Shown here: positions 37,401-48,100 of the stretch, piece after piece
Layout of the letters: each line of letters begins with the position of its first letter
How positions within the stretch are numbered: the stretch's first letter is position 1
Assembly: GCF_900116425.1 (NCBI RefSeq)
Contig: NZ_FPAS01000004.1
Location: forward strand, 1 to 64,000
Direction: 5' to 3'
Source: Lishizhenia tianjinensis
GTDB taxonomy: Bacteria; Bacteroidota; Bacteroidia; Flavobacteriales_D; Crocinitomicaceae
DNA: 64,000 nt
Translations under genes and position numbers: made by a program
The notes under the pieces: generated by a model
Told to the model about the DNA's origin: nothing
Database searches by the model: none
What the model saw: only the letters and a program-made list of their open reading frames with translations

Positions 37401-37573
37401 TCTAAACCTGTAACACCAGGACATCCAGTGTATGCTATATTAGAAGACTGACCTTGGAGGTTAACAGACCCAACATTTGAATCATAGATTGATGATGGTC
37501 CTCCGGAACAATACTGACCGAACGACCAAGAGCTAGCAGCTAATGCCGCCAGAGTTAATAGTTTTCTTTTCAT
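34403..37573 (-). CDS. Array gene 5: GEVED/FN3 secreted protein, T9SS type A
   Basis: A 1056-aa protein. The frame is open 24 nt further upstream, but the ATG at 37573 begins the signal peptide MKRKLLTLAALAASSWSFGQ shared with array gene 4. The GEVED domain has SVWIDFNGNFTFEASELIGDW and QRMRVMQREGGSLP. FN3 and beta-sandwich modules and the array half (TWYTFTAPASGDVMISG, GSVTVCKNEPINLFYG, NYDYVAGNGVCPDDT) follow. The sorting domain is the same protein sequence as in gene 4 from VTVYPNPTSDVLNI to RIVVQ. It is the closest paralog of gene 4 throughout, but the interior nucleotide sequence differs at many positions. Confidence 0.9.
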   Translation of the reverse strand: MKRKLLTLAALAASSWSFGQYCSGGPSSIYDSNVGSVNLQGQSSNIAYTGCPGVTGLEDQTNMVADLNAGTQYTVTVDWSTCGGTYGNAGSVWIDFNGNFTFEASELIGDWSGSPSNTSTYNFTVPLSSVNGIQRMRVMQREGGSLPLDPCGSYTWGSLTDFGIAISGGTGCGSPYNLTVVNGTTSSVELSWDYFGVANGGYIVEYGPVGFTPGSGTSSSVTTVEEINITGMPADELYEVYVRAICGAGDTSLYFGPVQVNTYGQGHYLESNLECGPGFMDIQNSGTQYALGLNGSQDITLPFPVLHHGIEYTNATIYQDGMLALGANTNLLTYNTNLLTQTGSVIGFYPYWEDMEAAVDPDDGIFTQVIGTAPNRTFIVQWDLEHDFANGQNLTYQLQLNEATMDAYYLYDQVETPTSTYYNYGYAATLGIVTDFEKQQVSYLSSSFLENNSCLHYYYTNCPKIENLQVTTYDYDQIGITWSPGLANESSWTIEYGPAGFTPGTGTTISTTNTYDTITGLTQLTDYDVYVYSECGVGNTGAGIKVAHQTAPLCANPFGIGATGAPDSIYASWNWQPNGSGQLPVSYNIAYVPSGQDVYGPNSTEYNTGGSVYADSIFDPNLIASGVYDVYVQTICNTGDTSLYVGPVNFLAFLDNDSSCFAQELQVDGNPYILYNNGAQLDAGIQTIAPPASGFYETDGWGNQNMYRTTWYTFTAPASGDVMISGTDVNFSGKMAVYESANCADYNQFNLIGANDNGVLFSSTAAPEWVVCGLTPNQTYYLLHSSNSNSQGNFSIRLTELDFNAGTTTGVIDACIGDTVDLFNSITNYDVQYGRWIDLANTSQMVSQNDFATTVLASQVYDFEYRVELGCSYDSIIGQVKIFPNSSAGEDGSVTVCKNEPINLFYGLTGNVDLGGTWYDPQDQPVSGNIPSAGTVPGQFNYDYVAGNGVCPDDTALVVVIVNPSCDWLSVENVEIEGVTVYPNPTSDVLNIVSAGEHDDLAISVIDVNGRIVRSSSEKLVAGGSVQLNVADLNTGVYLVELHNGAIKNTYRIVVQ

Positions 37574-37691
37574 AGTTTTAGTTTTATTTAACCCCAACTT
37601 GAACGAGTGGAAAAATGAAAGGGTTGGAGAAAAATTATCTTTTTTTGTTTTTTTTTCGACAGAAAAACCAAACCACTGAAAATCAACGCAT

Positions 37692-37724
37692 AAAAAAACC
37701 CCAAGAAGAATTTTCTTCTTGGGG
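37692..37724 (-). terminator. Intrinsic terminator of array gene 6
   Basis: Perfect 12-bp stem, CCCCAAGAAGAA (37699-37710) with TTCTTCTTGGGG (37713-37724), and a plus-strand A run at 37692-37698 giving the minus-strand U tract. Confidence 0.9.
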
Positions 37725-37748
37725 ATAAAATCAACTTAAGATTTTGAA

Positions 37749-40700
37749 TTATTCTACTATCACTCTATACGTATTTATGCTAGTACCATTCGTAAGGTTC
37801 AACATATATACACCTGTTGTCAAGTTAGAGATATCAATTTTAACATTAGATCCGCTCGCTAATTCTTCTGATCCAACGTAAACTACTCTACCATTTACAT
37901 CTACCATCTGAATCGCTAAGTCATCGTGCTGACCAGCAGAAGTAATGTTCAAGATTCCTGAAGTTGGATTCGGGTATACAGAAATACCTTCTATCATTTC
38001 TTCACTCAATCCTAACCAATCACATCCTGCGTCAACAATAACAACAACTAATGCTGTATCATCCGGACAAACTCCGTTTCCTGCAATGTAGTCGTAGTTA
38101 AACTGACCTGGAACAGTTCCAGAAGCTGGAATATTACTGTTTACAACTGCATCTTGAGGATCGTACCATGTACCACCTAAATCAACGTTTCCTGATAATC
38201 CAGTGAATAAGTTAATAGGTTCGTTTTTACAAACGTTAATAGACCCGTCTTGACCAGCACTTGATGGAGGGTAAATTTCTACCTGTCCAACTATAGAATC
38301 ATAAGAACAACCAAGTTCAACTCTGTATTCGAAATTGTACACTTGAGAAGCTAGTACAGTTGTAGCGAAATCATTGTCCGTTACTAACTGAGAAGTATTT
38401 GCTAAATCTATCCAAGTACCGTACTGTACATCATAACCAGTAATACTGTTAAATAAATCTACTGTATCACCGATACAAGCGTCAACAATTCCAGTTGCAG
38501 AACCTGCATTAAAGTCTAATTCCTCTAATTTAATTGAGTAAGTACCTGCACCTGTGTAAGAGTACTGCGCTGAGTGTAACAAGTAGTATGTTTGACCTGG
38601 AGTTAATCCACAAACTGCCCATTCTGGTGCATTTGTTGCTCCAAATAAAACTCCGTTATCATTCGCTCCAATTAAGTTGTACTGACTGTAATCTCCACAG
38701 TTTGTAGTTTCATACACTGCCATTTTAGCGAAGTAGTTAACATCTGTACCAGAAATCATTACATCTCCTGAAGCAGGCGCCGTAAATGTATACCATGTAC
38801 TTCTATAAATTGGTGATTGTCCCCAACCTTGCGTACTGTAGAAACCATCTGTAGGTGGCTCAATTGCCGCAATACCTGGGTCATTTTGTGCACCGTTATT
38901 GTACAAAATATATGCATTTCCATTTACTTGTAATTCTTGAGCATAACATGAAGAATCATTATCTAAGAATGCTAAGAAGTTTACTGGGCCAACATATAAA
39001 GAAGTATCACCTGACGCACAAACTGTTTGCACGTACATGTCGTAAACACCCGAAGCAATTAAGTTTTGATCTACGATTGTATCTGCAAATATTGCAGCAC
39101 CTGTATTGTATTCTGTTGCAGTAGAACCGTACACTTCCTGCCCTGAAGGCACATAAGTAATGTTGTAGCTTACCGGTAACTGTCCTGAAGCATTCGGTTG
39201 CCAGTTCCAAGAAGCAAAAATACTATCTGGAGCTGCACCTGAACCGATTCCGAATGGGTTCGCACACTCAGGAGCCGTTTGGTGTTGTACCAACATTCCT
39301 GAAGAAGTTAATGGCGCTGTAGGATCACAATTTGCATACACGTATACGTCATAATCTGTTAACTGTGTTAAACCTGTAATTGTATCCGAAGAAACCATAG
39401 AAGATTGAGTACCTAAAGAACCTGCTCCACCTGGAGTAAATCCTGGAGTACCCCATTCTACGATCCACTCCGTTTCCTGAGCTAAACCTGGGTTCCAATC
39501 TAAACCAATTTGGTTGTAATCATACGTTGTTACCGTTAATCCATCAACATTTGGACAATCTGTGTAGAAGAAGTGAATACAAGAGTTATTTGTTAAATAA
39601 TCTGGGTTATTGTAAGAAACCTGAATAGTTTGTTCTGGACCATTTACCCCTATTGTTGCAGAGGCTCCATAGTCAAATCCTGCCTGTGTTCCTCCGAAAA
39701 CTACGTCGTTGTAAACGAAATATACAGATTGATCCGCTTCATGAAGTTGAATTTGGAAATCTACTGTTTGACCAGCAACTTGTACGAAGTGAGGTCTATC
39801 ATCCCATTCCACAATAAATACTCTGTTTGGAGCAGAACCTACAACTCCGTAGTAAATATCACCCGTATGCATATCATCCCAGTGTGGGAAGAATCCAATG
39901 TAACTACTTGGTGACAAAGCTGAGTTACTGAATGTAACTTGAGCTGATTGTGTTCCTAAAACAGCAACCCCCTCATCGGCGATAGTAATATCAGTCATCA
40001 ATTGATTTTGCCATAAGAAAGGGAAAGGTAATGTCAAACCAAATTCTTGCAAATCACCAATTGTTTGGAATTGTGCTCCAGCAACTGTATCCATTTCAAC
40101 ATAACCTAAAGAAGGACAAGAGTTATCCCAATCCATAAAGGCTCCTAATCCATAAGTATTAAAAGTAACTGGCCCGTAGTAAATAGAAGTATCACCAGGT
40201 CCACAAATAACTCGAACATACGCATCGTAGAAAGAATTAGATGCTAAACCTGTAATGTCTTGGTTTGTAGATGAAGTAACCGAATTGCTTGTTCCTGAAC
40301 CAGGGTTAAATCCTGTTGTACCGTACTCAACTATAAAGTTTGCTCCTGAACTAACCCACTCAACATTTGCCATGGAAGTACTTCCACTTGTTACATAAAA
40401 GTCGGTAACTGGAGAACACTGTGCTGTTTCTGTTAATGGTCCAATTGCAGTACTTGTATCTAATAAAGACTGACAATCTTGGTAAATATAAAAGTCGTAA
40501 ATATTCCCAGCAGTTAATCCAGTAACCGCTTGTTGAAAAGGAGAAGAACCCGTTACCGTAACATTAGAGAATGTACCTGTTCCTGGTGTAAATCCAGGAG
40601 CTCCATACTCTATAATGTAGTTAGAACCACTTCCTTCCCAAGACAAGGTTACAGATGAACCTGTTGCTCCTAATACTTGACCATTTGTTGGTGCGAAACA

Positions 40701-41318
40701 AAAAGTTGATCCATCAAAAATTTCTACATCATCCAACAACAAGTCATTGTAGAATGCATTTCCATTTCCATTGTACTCACCTCTGAATCTAAACTTAATT
40801 AAATTGGTATTGTATACATAAGGTGAAAGATCGTACAGAAACTCTGTCCAAGCTCCTCCGTTCTCTCCTATTTCTGAGCCCACGGTTACCCATGATGTTC
40901 CATCAAAAGCTTCTATGTATAACTCATTAAAATTACCTAAATTATTTAGGTTGCTAGGATTAGTACATGTTGAAATGTGCCAGAATCTAAGAGCGGGTTG
41001 CCCCATTCCAGTAACATCTATTTCTGGTGATTCTAAAAGACATCCAATATCAGGAGAAAATGTACCTCCTGAAAAATCAATCCAAGCAAAATCAGAACCT
41101 GTAACCCCTCCAGTATGATCTGCCGTACCTGAAACATCGTATCCAGGATTTCCATTAAATGTCCAACCCGATCCACTCGTTTGACTCTTCGTCCAACAGG
41201 TAGGAACAGAATTGGATGTAAAAGACTCAATGAAAGGTGCCGTGATAGGACTACATTGAGCTTCTACCCCAAGTGCCGCAAGAACTGCAGCAGATAAAGT
41301 AAGTAATTGTTTCCTCAT
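37749..41318 (-). CDS. Array gene 6: choice-of-anchor J/FN3 secreted protein, T9SS type A
   Basis: An 1189-aa protein with signal peptide MRKQLLTLSAAVLAALGVEAQ. The anchor J/MAM-like domain (about 22-210) has CSPITAPFIESF, VPTCW and YNDLLLDDVEIFDGSTFC. FN3-like repeats (IIEYGAPGFTPGTGT; FIVEYGTTGFNPGSGT), a beta-sandwich domain (ITIADEGVAVLG; VYFVYNDVVFGG) and the array half follow. The sorting domain is ISVYPNPTSGILNI to RVIVE. Its C-terminal coding region shares identical stretches with array gene 7, for example 67 nt at 37938-38004. Possibly the closest intact guide to the original reading of gene 7 at its signal peptide. Own terminator. Confidence 0.9.
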   Translation of the reverse strand: MRKQLLTLSAAVLAALGVEAQCSPITAPFIESFTSNSVPTCWTKSQTSGSGWTFNGNPGYDVSGTADHTGGVTGSDFAWIDFSGGTFSPDIGCLLESPEIDVTGMGQPALRFWHISTCTNPSNLNNLGNFNELYIEAFDGTSWVTVGSEIGENGGAWTEFLYDLSPYVYNTNLIKFRFRGEYNGNGNAFYNDLLLDDVEIFDGSTFCFAPTNGQVLGATGSSVTLSWEGSGSNYIIEYGAPGFTPGTGTFSNVTVTGSSPFQQAVTGLTAGNIYDFYIYQDCQSLLDTSTAIGPLTETAQCSPVTDFYVTSGSTSMANVEWVSSGANFIVEYGTTGFNPGSGTSNSVTSSTNQDITGLASNSFYDAYVRVICGPGDTSIYYGPVTFNTYGLGAFMDWDNSCPSLGYVEMDTVAGAQFQTIGDLQEFGLTLPFPFLWQNQLMTDITIADEGVAVLGTQSAQVTFSNSALSPSSYIGFFPHWDDMHTGDIYYGVVGSAPNRVFIVEWDDRPHFVQVAGQTVDFQIQLHEADQSVYFVYNDVVFGGTQAGFDYGASATIGVNGPEQTIQVSYNNPDYLTNNSCIHFFYTDCPNVDGLTVTTYDYNQIGLDWNPGLAQETEWIVEWGTPGFTPGGAGSLGTQSSMVSSDTITGLTQLTDYDVYVYANCDPTAPLTSSGMLVQHQTAPECANPFGIGSGAAPDSIFASWNWQPNASGQLPVSYNITYVPSGQEVYGSTATEYNTGAAIFADTIVDQNLIASGVYDMYVQTVCASGDTSLYVGPVNFLAFLDNDSSCYAQELQVNGNAYILYNNGAQNDPGIAAIEPPTDGFYSTQGWGQSPIYRSTWYTFTAPASGDVMISGTDVNYFAKMAVYETTNCGDYSQYNLIGANDNGVLFGATNAPEWAVCGLTPGQTYYLLHSAQYSYTGAGTYSIKLEELDFNAGSATGIVDACIGDTVDLFNSITGYDVQYGTWIDLANTSQLVTDNDFATTVLASQVYNFEYRVELGCSYDSIVGQVEIYPPSSAGQDGSINVCKNEPINLFTGLSGNVDLGGTWYDPQDAVVNSNIPASGTVPGQFNYDYIAGNGVCPDDTALVVVIVDAGCDWLGLSEEMIEGISVYPNPTSGILNITSAGQHDDLAIQMVDVNGRVVYVGSEELASGSNVKIDISNLTTGVYMLNLTNGTSINTYRVIVE

Positions 41319-41380
41319 AGTTTTTATAGTTTATTACTTATGAAAACGGAGCTTTTTAACAGGGGGTTGGTAATTTTCAC

Positions 41381-41414
41381 AAAAAAAATGGGTGAGATTT
41401 TTAAATCCCACCCA
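41381..41414 (-). terminator. Intrinsic terminator of array gene 7
   Basis: Stem TGGGTGAGATTT (41389-41400) with AAATCCCACCCA (41403-41414), containing one pair that is a G-U wobble in minus-strand RNA. The A run at 41381-41388 gives the U tract. Confidence 0.8.
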
Positions 41415-41441
41415 CTTCATTATGTATGCATTTTAAACTAC

Positions 41442-44400
41442 CTACTGAACAATAATCCTGTAAGTGTTTTTTGTATTTTCATTAGACAACTGAATCATGT
41501 AAACTCCAGTTGTTAAACCTTCCAAATTCAATTTAATTTCTGAATTTGAACTTAGTTTATCGTTGTTATCAAGTACTATTCTACCATTAACATCAACTAT
41601 ACTAACATTCAATTCTTCGTGTTGTCCTGAAGAAGTAATGTTCAAGATTCCTGAAGTTGGATTCGGGTATACAGAAATACCTTCTATCATTTCTTCATTT
41701 AATCCTAAAAAGTCACATCCTGCGTCAACGATAACAACTACTAATGCAGTATCATCTGGACATACTCCGTTTCCTGCAATGTAATCGTAGTTAAACTGAC
41801 CTGGAATAGTTCCTGAAGCAGGAATATTACTGTTTACAACTGCATCTTGAGGATCGTACCATGTACCACCTAAATCAACGTTTCCTGATAATCCAGTGAA
41901 TAAGTTGATTGGTTCGTTTTTACAAACGTTGATAGATCCATCTTCACCAGCACTTGATGGAGGGTAAATTTGAACCTGTCCAACAACTGAATCATAAGAA
42001 CATCCAAGTTCAACTCTGTATTCGAAATCGTAAACTTGAGATGCTAATACCGTAGTCGCAAAATCATTAGCAGTAATTAACTGAGAAGTATTTGCTAAAT
42101 CTATCCAAGTACCGTACTGTACATCGTAACCCGTAATACCGTTGAATAAATCCACTGTATCACCAATACAAGCATCAACAATTCCTGTTGCAGAACCTGC
42201 ATTAAAGTCTAACTCTTCTAATCTGATTGAATACGTTCCAGCTCCTGTGTAAGAATACTGCGCTGAATGTAATAAGTAGTATGTTTGTCCTGGAGTCAAT
42301 CCACAAACTGCCCATTCTGGCGCATTTGTATTTCCAAATAATACTCCATTGTCATTCGCTCCAATTAAGTTGTACTGACTGTAATCTCCACAATTCGTAG
42401 TTTCATACACCGCCATTTTACTTAAATAGTTCACATCAGTACCTGTAATCATCATATCTCCAGAAGCTGGTGCTGTAAATGTGTACCACGTACTTCTGTA
42501 AATTTGTGATTGCCCCCAACCTTGTGTACTGTAGAACCCATCTGTTGGTGGCTCAATTGCCGCAATACCTGGGTCATTTTGTGCACCGTTGTTGTATAAA
42601 ATATATGCACTTCCATTCACCTGTAATTCTTGAGCGAAACAAGAAGAATCGTTATCTAAGAATGCCAAGAAGTTTACTGGTCCTACATATAAAGATGTAT
42701 CACCTGAAGCACAAACTGTTTGTACATACATGTCATAAACACCCGAAGCAATTAAGTTTTGATCTACGATAGTATCTGCAAAAACCGCAGAACCTGTGTT
42801 GTATTCTGTTGCTGTTGGTCCGTAAACCCCCTGTCCAGAAGGAACATAAGTAACATTGTAGTTCACCGGTAACTGACCAGAGTTATTTGGTTGCCAGTTC
42901 CAAGAAGCAAAAATACTATCTGGAGCTGCACCTGAACCAATTCCGAATGGGTTCGCACACTCAGGAGCCGTTTGGTGTTGTACCAACATACCTGAAGAAG
43001 ATAAAGGAGCAGTTGGATCACAATCTGCGTATACATAAACATCGTAATCTGTAAGCTGATCAAGTCCAGTAATCGTATCAAAAGTGTTTGAAGTAGTAAT
43101 CGTACCTAAACCTCCAGTTGCTGGATCAAATCCTTCTAAACCATAAACGATAGTCCATTGTGTTTCTTGCGCAAGACCTTGATTCCATGTTAATCCAATT
43201 TGGTTGTAATCATAAGTAGTAACCTGTAAGTTTTCAACGTTTGGACAATCTGTGTAGAAGAAATGTGCACAAGAGTTGTTCATTAGGAAGTTAGGGTCAC
43301 TTGAAGAAACAGTTATATCTTGAGTTCCTGCAATTCCTATATCCGCATTATCACCGTAGTCATCATTAGAGTTTGATCCTCCAAAAATCACATCATCATA
43401 TACATAATAGAATTCTTGCGTTGCTTCTTCAAACTGCATTTGGAAGTTCACGGTAGGTGCTCCAACACTTCCTGAGAAGTTACAGATGTTGTGCCAGTGA
43501 ATAATCAATGTTCTATTTGGTGCAGAACCTACTACATCCCAGTATACATTACCTGTTTCACTGTCTAAGTCATCTCCCCAAATATAAAGTGTTCCATCTG
43601 CCATGGTGTTGAAGTTTCCTCCAAACCCAACATTTCCTGTTTGAGTTCCTAAAATCACCCCACCGTTGTTACCAACAGTAATATCTGTGATTAAGTTTCC
43701 TTGGTATAAAATAGGGAAAGGCAAAGTAATTCCAGCCTCTGAATCATCTGTTAATCCTAAATCTGTACCTGTACCAGAAATATCTACGAATCCGATAGTA
43801 GGACAAGCAACATCCCAATCTATAAATTGACCAACACCATAAGTATTGAATGTAACCGGACCGTAATAAATTGATGTATCACCAGGACCACAAATTACTC
43901 TTACATAAGCATCGTAAAATGAATTGGTAGTTAAACCTGTGATATCTTGCGTAGTATTAGAGGTAACTGAATTACTTGTACCCGATCCTGGGTTAAACCC
44001 TGTTGCACCGTATTCTACAATAAAGTTTGCTCCAGTAGACACCCATTCTACATTGGCATCACTGTTACTTGCTGTGTTCACGTAGAAATCAATAACAGGA
44101 GAACATTGAGCTGTAACCGAAACTGGACCTTCAACAAAACTAGTATCTCCATTTGTACATACGTGGTAAACATAAAAATCATATGTGTTACCCGAAGTCA
44201 ATCCTGAAACAGTACCAGATGAAGTTGTTTCGTTTTGCACGTTCGTAAAGGTACCTGGAGTAAATCCAACAGGACCATGTTCAATAATGTATGAGTTTCC
44301 TGCTCCTCCAGTACTTAGATCCCAGTCTAAAGTAACCGAAGTTGCTGTAGCACTCGTAGAAATTAAATTGGTAGGATTCTCAGCACAGAAGTTTGCTGGG

Positions 44401-44984
44401 TCATAAATTAAAAAGTCATCAATGGCGATATCATTGTAAAAATCATTTGAGTTACCTCCAGATTCTGCTCTAAACCTAAGTTTTACCGTGTTGACTCCAG
44501 CGTTGTCATAAATATGAGCAGAAACATCTAAAATATTCTCTACCCAATCAGGACCTGTATCCCCTTGGTAAACGTCAACTTGACTCCAAGTTGAACCATC
44601 AAAAGCTTCTACATACAATAAATTAAAGGGAGTCAAAGAACCTGTGTAATAACTTTTGCTCCAAAATGACATCATCACCGTACTTGCGGATCCCACATCA
44701 AATTCCGGAGTTTCAAGGACAACTGCAACATCAGAAGAAGAGAAATCCATCCATGCAAAATCACCATTGACCACACCATTTGTGTGATCCGATGTCCCAG
44801 CCATGTCGTATCCTGGTGAACCAGAAAATACCCATGGCCCACCAGTTTGAGAAGATTGATTCCAACAGGTGGGTGTACTATTACTGGTAAAATCCTCCAT
44901 CCAAGGCAGATTATACACACATTGTGCCTACACCCCCATTGCAGCAAGAACCGCTGCCGAGAGAGAAAGTAATTTGTTTTTCAT
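41442..44984 (-). CDS. Array gene 7: choice-of-anchor J/FN3 secreted protein, T9SS type A, interrupted by an amber codon in the signal peptide
   Basis: From the ATG at 44984 the frame reads MKNKLLSLSAAVLAAMGV, a TAG stop (44928-44930), then AQCVYNLPWMEDFT and on without interruption to 41442. The paralogs have Glu or Arg at this position (GVEAQC, GVRAQC), so a single base change explains the stop. Downstream everything is intact: anchor J-like domain, FN3 repeats, beta-sandwich, PPC-like domain (TWYTFTAPASGDMMITG) and sorting domain ISVYPNPTSGILNI to RIIVQ. An internal start (ATG at 44900) would give an open product but without a signal peptide, so it would not be exported. Options are a recent pseudogene, stop readthrough or a sequence error. 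Confidence 0.8.
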
Positions 44985-45060
44985 AGTTTATAGTTTATCA
45001 TTTATAGTTACTATTAAAAACAACGGGAGGAAATCCATACGCGTTGGAAATTTTTAGCAT

Positions 45061-45096
45061 AAAAAAGGGGGAGAAAGCCTCAAGCCCTCTCCCCTT
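45061..45096 (-). terminator. Intrinsic terminator of array gene 8
   Basis: Stem GGGGAGA (45068-45074) with TCTCCCC (45088-45094) and a 13-nt loop. The preceding plus-strand A run gives a U tract on the minus strand. Confidence 0.75.
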
Positions 45097-45116
45097 CTGA
45101 ATTTTAAACTTCTATT

Positions 45117-48100
45117 TTATTCAATTACTATTCTTAAAGTATTCTTAGAAGTTTGGTTAGACAACTGAATAAGATAAACACCTGAAGTTAGATCAGATAA
45201 ATCCAATTTCATTTCAGTTCCTGCATTTAATTTATCTGAAGCACGGAAAACTACTCTTCCGTTTACATCAATAACATGGATGTCAAAATCTTCATGTTCA
45301 CCTTCAGAAACAAGATTTACGATACCTTGAGTTGGGTTCGGGTAAAGTGAAATTCCTTCAATGGTATTTTCAACTAAACCTAACCAATCACATGATGGAT
45401 TAACAATTACAACCACCAATGAAGTATCATCCGGACAAACGCCATTTCCTGCTACATAATCGTAGTTAAATTGTCCAGGAATTGTTCCTGCCGGTGGAAT
45501 ATCACTCGTCAATGCATTATCCTGAGGATCATACCATGTACCACCTAAATCAACATTTCCAGTCAACCCAGAATACAAGTTAATCGGTTCATTTTTACAT
45601 ACATTAATTGACCCGTCATTACCCGCACTTGAAGGAGGGTAAATTTCTACTTGACCAATTACAGAATCATACGAACAACCCAATTGAACTCTGTACTCGA
45701 AGTTATAAACTTGAGAAGCCAATACTGTAGTAGCAAATAAAGAATCGGATTGGAACTGACCTGTGTTGGCCAAATCTATCCAATTTCCATATTCGATGTC
45801 GTAACCTGCTATAGAATTGAACAAGCTTACCGTATCTCCAATACAAGCATCTACTATTCCTGTAGCAGTACCTGCGTTAAAGTCTATCTCCGTTAAACGG
45901 ATAGAGAAATTCCCTTGTGTACTGAAGTTTGCGGAGTGTAGTAAATAATATGTTTGACCAGGAGTTAATCCACAAACCACCCATTCTGGAGCAGCAGTTG
46001 AACTAAATAGAACCCCGTTATCATTCGCTCCAATTAAATTGTATTGGTTGTAATCACCACAGTTAGTAGTTTCATAAACGGCCATTTTACCAGAGAAATT
46101 CACGTCTGTTCCAGAAATCATAACATCACCTGATGCTGGAGCCGTAAAGGTATACCATGTAGTTCTGTACATGTTTTGGTTACCCCAACCATCTGTTGTG
46201 TTAAATCCTGTTGCTGGAGGTGCAATTCCTGATACACCTGGATCTAATTGCGCTCCATTGTTGTAGAGTAAATAAGGTAGACCATTCACTTGAAGCTCTT
46301 GAGCATAACATGAAGAGTCATTATCCAAGAAAGCCAAGAAGTTTACTGGACCAACATAAATAGAGGTATCTCCTGTATTACAAATTGTTTGGATGTAAAC
46401 ATCGTAAATTCCGGATGCAATTAAATTCGGGTCAAAAATAGAATCAGCGAATATTGCAGAACCTGTATTGTACTCTGTTGCCGAAGGACCGTAAACACTT
46501 TGTCCGGATGGAACATAAGAAATATTGTAGCTCGTTGGCAATTGACCAGAACCATTCGGTTGCCAGTTCCAAGAAGCGTAAATACTATCTGGCGCAGAGC
46601 TCGCACCAATTCCAAATGGATTCGCACATAAAGGTGCCGTTTGATGTTGAATTAACATTCCTGATGACTGCAAAGGAGCTGTAGGATCACAATCTGCGTA
46701 TACATACACATCATAATCTGTCAATTGCGTTAAACCTGTAATTGTATCAAAAGTGTTACTTGTTGTCATAGAACCCAATCCTCCGGTAGCTGGATCAAAT
46801 CCTTCTAATCCCCAAACAATTGTCCATTGACCCTCTTGTGCCAAACCTTGGTTCCACGTCAATCCTATTTGATCGTAATCGTAAGTTGTTATCTGAATGT
46901 TCTCAACATTTGGACAATCTGTGTAGAAGAAGTGTGCACAAGAATTGTTGGTTAAGAAATTCGTATTGTTGGTAGAAATTGTGATGTCTTGAGTACCCGA
47001 CAAACCTATGTCAGCGTTTGCACCAAAATCATCATTGGCATCTGTACCTCCGAATACCACATCATCATACACATAATAAATTTCTTGAGTAGCCTCTTCA
47101 ATTTGAATTTGGAAGTTTACAGTAGGATCTCCCACTGCTCCTGCAAAATTACAGATGTTGTGCCAGTGAATAATCAAAGTTCTGTTCGGTGCAGTACCTA
47201 CAGCTTGCCAATATACATTTCCTGTTTCCTCGTCCAAATCATCTCCCCAAATAAAGAGATAACCATCTGCTAGGGTATTGAAGTTTCCTCCATAACCTAC
47301 GTTACCTGAAGTTGCTCCTAGTATAATACCACCATTGTTTCCAACTACTATATCTTGTACTAAGTTACCTTGATATAAAATAGGGAAAGGTGATACGAAA
47401 GTAGCCTCTGTATCATCACCTAGACCTAGGTCTGTACCAGTACCTGAAATATCCACAAAACCAATAGTTGGACAAGCAACATCCCAATCAATGAACTGTC
47501 CTACCCCATAAGTATTGAAAGTAACCGGTCCAAAATAAGTTGAAGTATCACCAGGCCCACAAATAACTCGAACGTAGGCATCGTAGAAAGAGTTAGAGGT
47601 CAACCCATTGAGGTCCTGATTCGTTTGTGCAGTAACGGTATTAGACGTTCCCGACCCTGGATTAAATCCTGTAGTACCATATTCCACTATGAAATTCGCT
47701 CCTGAAGAAACCCATTCTACGTTAGCACTACCCGTAGAGGCTGTATTCACGTAAAAATCTGTTACAGGAGAACATTGTGCAATTGCAGATAAAGGACCGA
47801 TAGCGGTAGACGTATCTCCCAAGGTCACACAGTTTTGGTAAACATAAAAATCGTAAGAGTTACCAGCTGTTAATCCAGAAACCGTTGCTGGTGCCCCTGT
47901 GTTGTTTACGTAAGTCCCTGTTCCAGGAGTAAATCCAGGTGCACCGTATTCTACAATGTAGTTAGAACCTGTACCTGCCCAATCCAAGGTAACTGAATTT
48001 GCTGTAGCTCCGAGTACTTGACCATTAGATGGAGCAAAACAGAAGGTGGATCCTTCAAATACCTCTACATCGTCCAATAATAAGTCATTGTAGTAGGCAT

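Noticed and set aside
44928-44930. Amber codon read as pyrrolysine
   Set aside because: No pyl genes are seen, and the position is a plain Glu/Arg site in paralogs.
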